A stretch of DNA of 34,565 nt from Propionibacteriaceae bacterium (GCA_017882685.1 JADGPA010000125.1:1-34565); one strand, 5' to 3'. Counted from the first letter of the stretch, positions 16,901 through 24,079 are shown. Notes: generated by a model not told the origin, from the sequence alone. Numbers and translations: made by a program.

Positions 16901-18671
16901 GACCACCTCCTTCGCTGAGCGGCGCCGGCTGTTCGACCTGCCCGGCTCCACCTGGGCCGACTACGACAGCGCGTTGCTGTCCACCGGCGGCGGGGTGTAC
17001 CGGCGTGACGCCAAGTCGATCCCGATCGAGGCCGGCGTCCGGTTGGCGCTCGGGCTTGCCGACCACGTCGAGCACCTGAGGCCGAATGAGCTGGTCAGCG
17101 CCATCCTCACCGCACCGGTTGACCTCCTGTTCAACGGCGGGGTCGGCACGTTCGTGAAGGCCGCGACGGAGAGCAACGCCGACGCGGGCGACAAGGCGAA
17201 CGACGGCGTCCGTGTTGACGGTGGCCAGCTGCGCGCCCGTTGCGTCGCCGAGGGCGGCAACCTCGGTTGCACCCAGCTCGGTCGGGTTGAGTACGCCAGG
17301 GCGGGTGGGCGCATCAACACCGACTTCATCGACAATTCCGCCGGCGTCGACACCTCCGACCACGAGGTGAACATCAAGATCCTGCTGGCTCCAGAGGTCG
17401 CGTCCGGCCGGCTGAACGGCGCGGAACGTGATGGGCTGCTGGCGTCCATGACCGGCGAGGTGGCCCAGTTGGTGCTGGCGCACAACTTCGACCAGAACCT
17501 TGCTCTCGCCAACTCGATGTACCGCCGCGTGGTGCTCGCCGGCCAGCACGAGGCCTGGATACGGACGCTGGAGGCCGACGGCCTGCTGGACCGCCGGCTG
17601 GAGTTCCTTCCCTCCAGTGAGGAGATGAACGCCCGGATCGCCGTCGGTGAAGCCCTCACCCGCCCCGAGCTCGCCGTGCTGCTGTCGTACACGAAGATCG
17701 CGCTCAGCAGGTGGGTGCTGGCCTCCGACCTGCCCGACGACCCCTACCTCGCGGACCGGTTGGTGCAGTACTTCCCGCAGCCGCTGCGCGAGCGCTATGC
17801 CAACGCCATGCCCGGCCACCGGTTGGCGAGGCAGATCATCACGACGGTGGCGGTGAACAGGTTCGTCAACAGCCAGGGCATCACCGCCTACCACCGGCTC
17901 TCCACCGAGACCGGTGCGGGGGTTGCGGACATCATCCGGGCCCAGCTGGCGTCCCGCGCGATCTTCGCCGTCGGTCTCGACGAGGTGCGGCTGCGCCGCC
18001 AGCCGGGGCTCGACGCCGCGGCAGCCACCGAACTGCGGGTCACCCTGCGCCGCATGGTGGAGCGGGCCACCCGCTGGCTCCTGCACCACCAGCGCGGCCC
18101 GCTGGACGTCGCGGCTGCGGTCGCCGCCTACGGCCCGGGCGTGGCAGCGCTGCGTCCCGATCTGGACACCCTGCTCACCGGAGCGCCTGGGCGGACGGCC
18201 GCCGAGGCAGCCAACCGCTGGCAGGTGGCCGGGTTGGCGCCCGAGCTTGCCGAGAACATGGCCACCGCCGGGGAGGCGCACACGCTGTTGAGCGTGGTGC
18301 AGGTGGCGCATCGGCTCCATCTCGACCCGCGCCGTGTGGGGGAGGTGCACTACCAGCTGGCGGACGCCCTCGCCATCGACCTGCTGGACGCCGGGGTGGA
18401 CGTGCTGCCCCGCCAGGTGCGCTGGGACGCCATGGCCCGCGCGGCCCTGCGCGACGAACTGCTGGCAGCCCATGCCGACCTGACCGCAGAGGTGCTGTCC
18501 TCCGCCGACCCGAACGCTGCGCCGGAGGAGGTGGTGGCGGACTGGGTCGCCGCCAACCCGACGGTGGCGAACCGGGCGGCGACCATCTCCCAGTTGGCCG
18601 ACGGCACTCCCGACGTCGCCCGGATGAACGTCGGCCTCAGCCAGGTTCGGGGGATGCTCGGCGCCACCTGA
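13935..18671 (+). CDS. gdh: NAD-specific glutamate dehydrogenase, large (~180 kDa) class
   Basis: Catabolic glutamate dehydrogenase (glutamate + NAD to 2-oxoglutarate + ammonia). At 1578 residues it belongs to the GDH180 class (bacterial NAD-GDH, like Rv2476c of M. tuberculosis). The N-terminal half carries ACT-like regulatory domains (for example LIVTDDRSFLVDTVAMEL at residues 93-110). The catalytic core starts around residue 757 with YSPRVHGVHLRFGPVARGG, then LRWSDRREDFRTEVLGLVK and VKNTVIVPVGAKGGFV with Lys802, Lys807 and Lys817 as the conserved lysines. GIGDMAGDVFGNGML and NGGVGTFVKA are the nucleotide-binding parts; a long helical C-terminal domain follows. GTG start is supported by AAGGAG. 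In mycobacteria this enzyme is inhibited by unphosphorylated GarA under PknG control; a PknG-like kinase is encoded about 10 kb downstream. Confidence 0.97.
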   Translation: MSNVVPGSSMGMRESLMSAAMAEGPAGDTGSLLAAYLAPVPEPDLVDIDPASLAGTIQQHLHLGSRRSPGQHLLEILTPGQTPGVGQDGSTMALIVTDDRSFLVDTVAMELTRQEWSLRRLYHPQLRVQRDASGKLTSLDADAGIAESWIAVEIYPPLGAAAESLSDQLVAGLRQALAAVTVAVEDWQPMVQQARAAVEELRDDHTPAGSEAVALLEWLADDHFVFLGYADYVLSSGALVPVQGSGLGILRGTTESDRLAVPAHGEREPLVMVRDPRRSPVHRPVYLEHVVVRRFSADGALLGERRFLGLLAASAYTESVANIPVLVAKGSRLLAGCGFEPHSYGWNAVRQVVATYPRDELFEASVEELAPIVAAIAALRERRQTRVFLRRARYGNFATAIVYLPRDRYNTASRVRIQDILLARLGGVELEFTTLVSESVLTRLFFVVRLGPDAPDEVDVNRIQTEAAAATRSWDDDFVALVEALPSEQRGVEFSEAYTADYPPAVAVADLAMANQLTGPDDLRLCLAEPLEDTDESDLRLKVISHRSMSLTQVMPHLSVLGAEVIDERPYSWDLRGRRVLVYDFGLRLPPDTDAASWDAEGRQRFMDVFVASWTGACEAGNLNRLVVSAGLDWRQVSWLRGISRYLLQAGVPFSQTYIASALNAYPRVASGLVAAFETRFAPDLYDDDAERSVALEELYTWLGQQLDAVASLDHDRILRAFLAVIRAGVRTNAFTGNPTWAIKLLPAELPMLPEPRPEFEMFTYSPRVHGVHLRFGPVARGGLRWSDRREDFRTEVLGLVKAQMVKNTVIVPVGAKGGFVPQLLPATANRRAWLAEGTACYRLFVDALLSLTDNIVDGHVVPPEGVLRYDGDDPYLVVAADKGTATFSDLANEVSVGRGFWLGDAFASGGSSGYDHKAMGITARGAWEAVKRHFAELGLDPATDEFTCVGIGDMAGDVFGNGMLLSDRMRLVAAFNHVHIFLDPTPDPTTSFAERRRLFDLPGSTWADYDSALLSTGGGVYRRDAKSIPIEAGVRLALGLADHVEHLRPNELVSAILTAPVDLLFNGGVGTFVKAATESNADAGDKANDGVRVDGGQLRARCVAEGGNLGCTQLGRVEYARAGGRINTDFIDNSAGVDTSDHEVNIKILLAPEVASGRLNGAERDGLLASMTGEVAQLVLAHNFDQNLALANSMYRRVVLAGQHEAWIRTLEADGLLDRRLEFLPSSEEMNARIAVGEALTRPELAVLLSYTKIALSRWVLASDLPDDPYLADRLVQYFPQPLRERYANAMPGHRLARQIITTVAVNRFVNSQGITAYHRLSTETGAGVADIIRAQLASRAIFAVGLDEVRLRRQPGLDAAAATELRVTLRRMVERATRWLLHHQRGPLDVAAAVAAYGPGVAALRPDLDTLLTGAPGRTAAEAANRWQVAGLAPELAENMATAGEAHTLLSVVQVAHRLHLDPRRVGEVHYQLADALAIDLLDAGVDVLPRQVRWDAMARAALRDELLAAHADLTAEVLSSADPNAAPEEVVADWVAANPTVANRAATISQLADGTPDVARMNVGLSQVRGMLGAT

Positions 18672-18726
18672 GACCCCCTTCACCGAATCGGAAGGGCGGC
18701 GTGGGGGGACCGGGCAGGATGGGGGC

Positions 18727-19581
18727 ATGCGCATCGACCTGCACACGCACAGCTCTGTGTCCGACGGCACTGACAGCCCTTCCGAGCTGGTGGCCGCTGC
18801 TGCGGCTGCCGGGCTGGACGTGGTGGCGTTGTGCGACCACGACACCTTCGACGGGCTGGACGAGGCCGTCGCTGCCGGGCCGGGCGTAGGCGTCCGCGTG
18901 CTGCGGGGTCTGGAGATGTCGGCGCAGCACCAGTGGGATTCGGTGCACGTGCTCGGTTACGGCTGCCGGGCCGATGACACTGCGCTGGCGGCCGAGCTGG
19001 CACGGGTTCGCGAGGGACGCAACGGGCGGGTGCCGGCGATGCTGGCCAACCTCGCCCGCCACGGCATGCCGGTGCCTGTCGATGTGCTGCAGCGTCAGGT
19101 CGGGGCGAGCCCGTCGGTCGGTCGTCCGCACATCGCCGACGCGATGGTCGAGCTCGGCTATGTCGCCGACCGCAGGGAAGCCTTCGACACCTGGCTGGCC
19201 GACGACCGTCCGATCTTCGTCGGACGCTACGCCGCGCCGCTGGGCAGGGCACTGGACCTGATCCGGGGCGCCGGAGGAGTCGCGGTGATCGCCCACCCGT
19301 GGGGCAGGGGGAGCCGCGACCAGCTGCCACCCGCCCTGCTGGCAGAGCTCGCCGCCGCCGGACGCCTCGACGGGCTCGAGGTGGACCACCAGGACCACGA
19401 CGACGCCACCCGCGTCGAGCTCCGCGCCCTCGCCGACCGGCTCGGCTTGTTGGCCACCGGCTCATCGGACTACCACGGCCTGGGCAAGGCCGACCACGGG
19501 CTGGGCTGCAACACCACCGCCCCGGAGGTGCTCGCGGCGATCAGCGAGCGGGTCGGGGAGCGGGGCGGGGCGCTCGCCTGA
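18727..19581 (+). CDS. PHP-domain phosphoesterase (TrpH/RnmD-like)
   Basis: A 284-residue PHP-fold metal-dependent phosphoesterase. The metal-binding motifs are visible in order: MRIDLHTHSSVSDGT (His6, His8), VALCDHDTFDG (Asp37, His38, Asp39), LRGLEMSA (Glu), GRPHIADAM, VIAHPWGR and GSSDYHG near the C-terminus. The closest characterised relatives are 3',5'-nucleoside bisphosphate phosphatases (YciV/TrpH), which hydrolyse pAp and can trim RNA 5' ends; I expect a similar reaction. It follows gdh by 55 bases in the same orientation. ATG 18727 is preceded by a G-rich stretch, and CAGGAT (18714-18719) could be a weak -10. Histidinol phosphatase is less likely because the surrounding genes are not his genes. 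Confidence 0.88.
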   Translation: MRIDLHTHSSVSDGTDSPSELVAAAAAAGLDVVALCDHDTFDGLDEAVAAGPGVGVRVLRGLEMSAQHQWDSVHVLGYGCRADDTALAAELARVREGRNGRVPAMLANLARHGMPVPVDVLQRQVGASPSVGRPHIADAMVELGYVADRREAFDTWLADDRPIFVGRYAAPLGRALDLIRGAGGVAVIAHPWGRGSRDQLPPALLAELAAAGRLDGLEVDHQDHDDATRVELRALADRLGLLATGSSDYHGLGKADHGLGCNTTAPEVLAAISERVGERGGALA

Positions 19582-19620
19582 TCCCTCAGGCCGCCGTCCG
19601 GAGGAGCCTTGGCTTCGGTG

Positions 19621-19626
19621 TAAAGT
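19621..19626 (+). promoter_or_regulatory. Candidate -10 element for trpS
   Basis: TAAAGT fits TANNNT and stands out in GC-rich surroundings; it would start transcription near 19633, giving a leader of about 34 bases with a GAAGG before ATG 19667. No clear -35 is visible. Confidence 0.35.
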
Positions 19627-19666
19627 CACCAGTCGGTTCCCGATCGACGACGAAGGCAGCACACCC

Positions 19667-20779
19667 ATGACCGACCAGCCCCAGGACGCCGGGGAACAGC
19701 TCGCAGCTTCCACTTCGGAGGCGTCGCTGCGGCGGACGGAGGCAAGGAGCGTCGAGATCGAGGCGCAGATCGCCAAGGATCCGTCCGGGTTTCGGGTGAT
19801 GACCGGCGACCGTCCCACCGGCAACCTGCACCTCGGCCACTATTTCGGGTCGCTGGCCAACCGGGTACGAATTCAGGACGCCGGCGTTGACACGTTCATC
19901 CTGATCGCCGACTACCAGGTGATCACCGATCGCGACGGCACCGGCCCGATCCAGGAACGCGTGCTGAGCATGATGGCCGACTACCTCGCCATCGGCATCG
20001 ACCCGGCGAAGTCCACGATCTACGCCCATTCCGCGGTGCCGGCACTGAACCAACTGCTGCTGCCGTTCCTCTCGCTGGTTACCGACGCGGAGTTGCGACG
20101 CAATCCCACCGTGAAGGCCGAGCTCGAGGCCACCGGCGACCGCCCGATGTCGGGGCTGCTGCTCACCTACCCGGTGCACCAGGCCGCCGACATCCTGTTC
20201 TGCAAGGCCAACCTCGTGCCGGTCGGCAAGGACCAGTTGCCGCACCTCGAACAGACCCGGGTGGTGGCCCGCCGGTTCGACGAGCGGTACGGCCGCGTCG
20301 ACCCGGCGCGTCCGATCTTCCCGCAGGCGGAGGCGCTGCTGAGCAAGGCCTCGACAGTGCTCGGCCTGGACGGCACCAAGATGAGCAAGACCAAGGGCAA
20401 CGTGATCGAGATCGGCATGGACGCCGACACGACCGCCCGCCTGATCAAGAAGGCGGTCACCGACTCCGACCGCTTCATCACCTACGACCCGCAGGCGCGC
20501 CCGGAGGTCTCGAACCTGATCATGCTGGTCACCCTTTGCACCGGCCGCGACCCGATCGAGATCGCGGCTGACCTCGGGGACGCCGGTGGCGGCGGGCTGA
20601 AGAAGCTGGTGACGGAGGCCGTCAACGAGTTCTTCGCCCCGATCCGCGCCCGCAGGTCCGAACTCGCTGCGGATCCGGGCCACCTGCTGGACGTGCTCCG
20701 CAAGGGCAACGCCTACGCCAACGAGGTGGGTGACGCGACCCTTGCAGAAGTCAGGGCCGCCATGAACATGACCTACTGA
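19667..20779 (+). CDS. trpS: Tryptophanyl-tRNA synthetase, TrpRS II-like
   Basis: Class I aminoacyl-tRNA synthetase charging tRNA-Trp. The signature motifs are present: HLGH at residues 55-58 (HIGH motif, in GDRPTGNLHLGHYFGS) and KMSKT at residues 238-242. There is an N-terminal extension of about 40 residues before the catalytic start, charged and probably disordered. The DRPTGxLHLGH context and LANRVRIQDAG resemble the second TrpRS type (as in Deinococcus TrpRS II and some actinobacteria) rather than the common GIQPTG form; some such enzymes resist indolmycin. Whether another trpS exists cannot be seen here. Length of 370 fits. The stop codon lies within the left arm of a hairpin. Confidence 0.93.
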   Translation: MTDQPQDAGEQLAASTSEASLRRTEARSVEIEAQIAKDPSGFRVMTGDRPTGNLHLGHYFGSLANRVRIQDAGVDTFILIADYQVITDRDGTGPIQERVLSMMADYLAIGIDPAKSTIYAHSAVPALNQLLLPFLSLVTDAELRRNPTVKAELEATGDRPMSGLLLTYPVHQAADILFCKANLVPVGKDQLPHLEQTRVVARRFDERYGRVDPARPIFPQAEALLSKASTVLGLDGTKMSKTKGNVIEIGMDADTTARLIKKAVTDSDRFITYDPQARPEVSNLIMLVTLCTGRDPIEIAADLGDAGGGGLKKLVTEAVNEFFAPIRARRSELAADPGHLLDVLRKGNAYANEVGDATLAEVRAAMNMTY

Positions 20780-20808
20780 ACGGAAAAGGAACCGTCCCCT
20801 TTCCGTTC
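20778..20808 (+). terminator. Hairpin overlapping the trpS stop, possible terminator or REP-like element
   Basis: GAACGGAAA (20778-20786) pairs perfectly with TTTCCGTTC (20800-20808), with two further G-C pairs inside around a small loop. There is no T-run after it. The inner sequence GGAACCGTCCCC resembles a motif I remember from dispersed REP-like repeats in many bacteria, so a mobile palindrome that landed at the gene end is an alternative. Confidence 0.45.
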
Positions 20809-20829
20809 GCTGTCCTGACCAACGACGAA

Positions 20830-20854
20830 GGGCCCGGGCGTCATGCCCGGGCCC
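20830..20854. terminator. Strong GC hairpin between convergent trpS and helicase genes
   Basis: GGGCCCGGGC (20830-20839) and GCCCGGGCCC (20845-20854) form a perfect 10-bp stem with a 5-base loop. It lies between two convergent genes, 15 bases from the helicase stop, the expected place for a bidirectional terminator. U-tracts are poor on both sides, as is common in high-GC actinobacteria. Confidence 0.75.
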
Positions 20855-20868
20855 CTCGATGCTTGTTG

Positions 20869-22428
20869 CTACTCGGCTGCGGATGCGGCGCCGTCACGGT
20901 TGCCGCTGCTGCGGCGACGACGACGGCGAGGCTTGGTCTCGGTCTGGTCGCCGGCCGGGGCTTCTCCCTCGGAACTGTCGGCGCCTGAGCCAACTGCGGC
21001 CAGGGCGATGTCGGCAGCTGCCCCTTCCGCGACCTCCAACGGCTGTCCGTTGCGCAGACGACGGCGGGACCGGTCGTTGGCCGGACGCTCCGCCTTGCGC
21101 TCGCGGTGCCCGTCCTTGTGGTGCCCGTCCTTGTGGTGCCCGTCCTTGTGGAAGGAGTCCTTGTAGTCGGGACGCTCGCGGGGTTCGCGCGGCGCCGCGT
21201 CCTTCAGCCGGCCCTTGATGCCCTCGGGGATCTCGAGGTCGGAGAACAGGCGCGGGGAGTTGGAGTAGGTCTCGTCGATCTCGGGGATGCCGAGGTCGAG
21301 AGCCTTGTTGATGACCTTCCACCGCGTCACGTCGGCCCAGTCGACGAGCGTGACGGCGATGCCCTTTGCTCCCGCGCGACCGGTGCGGCCGATGCGGTGC
21401 ACGTAGGTCAGCTCCGAGTCGGGGCATTCGTAGTTGATGACGTGGCTGACGTCGGTGATGTCGATGCCACGGGCGGCGACGTCGGTGGCCACGAGCACAT
21501 CCACCTTCCCGTCGCGGAACTTCTTCAGCGCCTTTTCGCGGGCCACCTGGTTCAGGTCGCCGTGGATGGAGGTGGCCTCGAAGCCGCGGTCGACGAGTTC
21601 GTCGGCCAACCGCTGCGCCGCACGCTTGGTGCGGGTGAAGATCATCGTCCGCGTGCAGACCGGGGCCTGCAGGATGCGTCCGACGATCTCCGGCTTGTCC
21701 AGGTCGTGCGCCTGGTAGACGAACTGGGTGGTGTCCGGGACAGTGAGCTGCGCATCGTGGGTCTCGGCGCGCACGTTCACGGGCTGGTTCAGGTGCATGC
21801 GGGAGAGCGCGACGATCGCTGCCGGCATCGTGGCGGAGAACAGCAGGGTCTGGCGCGACTTCGGCGTCTTGGCGATCAGGCGTTCCACGTCGGGCAGGAA
21901 CCCGAGGTCGAGCATCTCGTCGGCCTCGTCCAGCACGAGCACCTTCACCTTGGACAGGTCGAGGGAGCGGCGGTTGGCGAGGTCGAGCAGGCGACCGGGG
22001 GTGCCGACGACCACGTCGACGCCGTCGCTGAGGGTCTCGAGCTGGGTCTCGTAGCCGACACCGCCATAGACGGTGAGGATGCGTGCCCTGCGGACGGCGG
22101 AGGCGACGTCAAGGTCACGGGTGACCTGCAGCGCCAGTTCGCGGGTGGGGGCCATCACGAGTGCCTGTGGGGCGCCGGGGAACGGCATCTCGGCGTAGCC
22201 CTCGTCGGTCTGGACGGTGATCCGCTGCAGCAGCGAGATGCCGAAGGCCAAGGTCTTGCCGGTGCCGGTGCGGGCCTGGCCGATCATGTCGGTGCCGCCG
22301 ATGGCGATCGGGATGGAGAGGCTCTGGATCGGGAACGGGTGCTCGATGCCGATCTTGGCCAGCGCGTCGACGATCTCGGGAATCACACCAAGATCCTCGA
22401 AGGTGAGATCCGGGATGGCAGCGGGCAT
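20869..22428 (-). CDS. DEAD-box ATP-dependent RNA helicase
   Basis: RNA-unwinding ATPase of 519 residues. Motifs in order: Q motif region (FEDLGVIPEIV, HPFPIQ), Walker A ARTGTGKT (52-59), PTREL (94-98), TPGR (143-146), DEAD (167-170), SAT (198-200), and HRIGRTGR (344-351) in the second RecA-like domain. Beyond about residue 420 comes a charged tail with a His-rich triple repeat (three HKDGH-type units encoded by 21105-21149), an acidic/Ala stretch and a terminal KPRRRRRR basic patch, suited to non-specific RNA binding. Such helicases act in ribosome assembly, mRNA decay or cold adaptation; which one is not decidable here. The ATG is preceded by a long untranslated leader. Confidence 0.93.
   Translation of the reverse strand: MPAAIPDLTFEDLGVIPEIVDALAKIGIEHPFPIQSLSIPIAIGGTDMIGQARTGTGKTLAFGISLLQRITVQTDEGYAEMPFPGAPQALVMAPTRELALQVTRDLDVASAVRRARILTVYGGVGYETQLETLSDGVDVVVGTPGRLLDLANRRSLDLSKVKVLVLDEADEMLDLGFLPDVERLIAKTPKSRQTLLFSATMPAAIVALSRMHLNQPVNVRAETHDAQLTVPDTTQFVYQAHDLDKPEIVGRILQAPVCTRTMIFTRTKRAAQRLADELVDRGFEATSIHGDLNQVAREKALKKFRDGKVDVLVATDVAARGIDITDVSHVINYECPDSELTYVHRIGRTGRAGAKGIAVTLVDWADVTRWKVINKALDLGIPEIDETYSNSPRLFSDLEIPEGIKGRLKDAAPREPRERPDYKDSFHKDGHHKDGHHKDGHRERKAERPANDRSRRRLRNGQPLEVAEGAAADIALAAVGSGADSSEGEAPAGDQTETKPRRRRRRSSGNRDGAASAAE
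21105..21149. repeat. Three perfect 15-bp tandem repeats in helicase tail
   Basis: The unit GGTGCCCGTCCTTGT occurs three times without a mismatch (21105-21119, 21120-21134, 21135-21149). On the coding (minus) strand it codes for repeated KDGHH. Being 15 bases long, gain or loss of units keeps the frame, so repeat number may vary between strains. Confidence 0.9.
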
Positions 22429-22678
22429 GGTCTCGGGGATTGATTCGGTCAGGGTCTTGCCTTATCTGTCACTGGGCCGCTTGGGCGCAGTAGTGCTGGA
22501 CCGCCGGCGGCGTGGTCTCGGCCGCTCCAGGCAGGCTCACACGTTGATGTGCGGCGGTGCCAGTCTAGCGTGCGGACGGCCGGACGGCCGCGAGGGCGCT
22601 CCACGGTCGATCCTGGCACGGCCTCCGGTGCGTGGCGGGACCGTCACCGTGGCGGTCCCGGCGCCCTAGGCTGGAGGC
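22429..22678. other. Divergent intergenic region, helicase leader and promoters
   Basis: No gene is seen in these 250 bases. On the minus strand TAGACT (complement of 22562-22567) is a candidate -10 for the helicase; transcription near 22555 would leave a leader of roughly 127 bases with GC-rich inverted repeats (for example CCGCCGGCGG near 22501-22510). On the plus strand a -10 for the next gene lies at 22667-22672. Confidence 0.4.
22667..22672 (+). promoter_or_regulatory. Candidate -10 of the toroid-protein gene, leaderless
   Basis: TAGGCT ends 6 bases before GTG 22679, so transcription would begin at the start codon itself. This is the same geometry as the imuA' start. No good -35 is visible, but the TANNNT hexamer at the proper distance from a start codon is typical of actinobacterial leaderless genes. 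Confidence 0.45.
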
Positions 22679-23689
22679 GTGGATGTGATGTCCTGGCTGC
22701 TCGATGGCGAGCCGGCCGTGCAACGTGCTGTACGCACACGGCTCCTCGGCGAGCCCCCGGACTCTCCGGAATGTCGGGTGCTTCGCAGCCGGCTGATGGC
22801 GGAGGGCACAGTCCCGGCGATTCTTGCCTCCCAGGACTCCGACGGTCACTGGGGAGGGCGCGACCGGTTCTACACGGCGAAGTACTCCGGGACGGTGTGG
22901 AACCTGGTCATCCTCGCCGAACTGGGAGCTGACGGCTCCGACGACCGCGTCCGGCGAGCGGTTACCGCGATCCTCGCCGACGGCCAGCATCAGGCTTCCG
23001 GTGGTTTCAGCACCACGAGGTCGAAGCGTGACGACGGCGCCCTGGCCTCGATGGTGATCCCCTGCCTGACGGGCAACATGGTGTTCGCCCTGATCAGGCT
23101 GGGTTACGGCGACGACCCGCGGGTGCGGCGGGCAGTCGACTGGATCACCACCTACCAGCGCTTCGACGACGCGGAGGGCGCCGCCCCGACGGGGTGGCCC
23201 TACGACCGCCTGGAGATGTGCTGGGGTCGCCACACCTGCTCGATGGGCATCGTGAAGGCACTGAAGGGTCTGGCGGAGTTGGGGTTCGGGCATACGGCCG
23301 AGGTGGACCAGACCCTCGGGGAGGGTGCGGAGTGGTTGCTGATGCATCACGTGCACAAGCGCAGCCACGACCTGGCCAGGGACTCAAAGCCTGGCTTGCG
23401 GCGCTTGGGCTTCCCGCGGATGTACCAGACCGACGTGCTGGAGATCCTGCTGCTCCTGACCCGGCTGGGTTTCAACGATCCCCGGATGGACGCTGCCTTC
23501 GATGTCCTGGAGAGCCGGCGGGACAAGAGCGGCCGCTGGATCCTGCAGGAGTCGTTCAACCCCAGGTTCTCAGAGCCGATCGAGGTCGTGGGTGAGCCGA
23601 GCCGCTGGCTGAGCCTCGCCGCCCTCGAGGTACTCGCGAGACGGAGTGCGCTCGCCGGCGCGCCTAGGGCAACGCTGCGGCGCTGGTGA
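22679..23689 (+). CDS. Alpha/alpha-toroid protein related to squalene/hopene cyclase fold
   Basis: A 336-residue protein whose repeated helix pairs look like the terpenoid cyclase/prenyltransferase alpha-toroid. Visible repeats include SQDSDGHWGGRDRFYTAKYSG (split: QDSDGHW is QW-motif like), VWNLVILAELG, CSMGIVKALKGLAEL, YQTDVLEILLLLTRLGF, DKSGRWIL and WLSLAALEVL. The cyclase acid motif DxDD is not seen, and the length is half that of a true squalene-hopene cyclase, so a cyclase reaction is doubtful. Proteins like this are often annotated loosely in actinobacteria. Role unknown; a protein or lipid-binding scaffold is possible. GTG 22679 fits a leaderless promoter; ATG 22688 is an alternative. 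It is convergent with the DUF3107 gene, 17 bases away. Confidence 0.75.
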   Translation: MDVMSWLLDGEPAVQRAVRTRLLGEPPDSPECRVLRSRLMAEGTVPAILASQDSDGHWGGRDRFYTAKYSGTVWNLVILAELGADGSDDRVRRAVTAILADGQHQASGGFSTTRSKRDDGALASMVIPCLTGNMVFALIRLGYGDDPRVRRAVDWITTYQRFDDAEGAAPTGWPYDRLEMCWGRHTCSMGIVKALKGLAELGFGHTAEVDQTLGEGAEWLLMHHVHKRSHDLARDSKPGLRRLGFPRMYQTDVLEILLLLTRLGFNDPRMDAAFDVLESRRDKSGRWILQESFNPRFSEPIEVVGEPSRWLSLAALEVLARRSALAGAPRATLRRW

Positions 23690-23706
23690 GTGGACCGGTC
23701 AGACGG

Positions 23707-23931
23707 TCAGAGTGCGCCGAACCCCACGGCGCGTACCTTGTCCTGCCCGAGGTCGATGTAGGCGATCTTGGTGGCCGGCACAAGCACCTTGCGACCCTTC
23801 TCATCGGTGAGGGCCACCACGCCGTCGTCGGCGAGGGCCTTGCGGAGGCTCGCCTCGATGCTGGCAGCGGTTTCCTCGGTCTCCACCGTGAGTTCGCGGA
23901 CCACGTGCTGAATGCCGATCTTGATCTCCAC
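23707..23931 (-). CDS. DUF3107 family protein
   Basis: A 74-residue actinobacterial protein of unknown function. The sequence VEIKIGIQHVVRELTVETEE, ALADDGVVALTDEKGRKVLVP and AYIDLGQDKVRAVGFG matches DUF3107, a small mixed alpha/beta domain. I place the start at the GTG (complement 23929-23931), because AAGGAG (complement 23938-23943) lies 6 bases upstream and the family normally begins with a MEVKIG-like sequence. A longer frame from 23961 would add 10 unsupported residues and bury the binding site. It lies downstream of a 24-bp hairpin that separates it from the signalling operon. Confidence 0.88.
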   Translation of the reverse strand: MEIKIGIQHVVRELTVETEETAASIEASLRKALADDGVVALTDEKGRKVLVPATKIAYIDLGQDKVRAVGFGAL

Positions 23932-24015
23932 CGTTATCTCCTTGCTGGACGCCGTCGCCAATCTACCTGCGGGACCGCCCGGACTCCGACCGCGTACGCC
24001 GAGAGCGCAATGCCC

Positions 24016-24073
24016 CTCCGACTTGTCAGAATCTCACTGACCTTGGGCGCAGTGAGATTCTGACAAGTCGGAG
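24016..24073. repeat. Perfect 24-bp inverted repeat (large hairpin)
   Basis: The left arm 24016-24039 (starts CTCCGACTTGTC, ends TCTCACTG) is the exact reverse complement of the right arm 24050-24073, around a 10-base loop ACCTTGGGCG. It stands 7 bases beyond the stop of the FHA gene on the minus strand and upstream of DUF3107. It is AT-richer than its surroundings and lacks a T-run. It may end the signalling operon, but its length and perfect symmetry also suit a dispersed palindromic or MITE-like element. Confidence 0.85.
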
Positions 24074-24079
24074 AGGGGG

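Noticed and set aside
14025-18845. Very long open frame on the minus strand opposite the glutamate dehydrogenase gene
   Set aside because: Its product is Gly/Arg/Val/His-rich without recognisable domains, and the plus strand codes a complete NAD-GDH. Long antisense frames are common in high-GC DNA.
21106-22443. 445-residue frame opposite the DEAD-box helicase
   Set aside because: Low-complexity product with no motif; helicase motifs are all intact on the minus strand.
23932-23961. Longer DUF3107 start
   Set aside because: It would put the AAGGAG binding site inside the gene and add residues that the family does not have.
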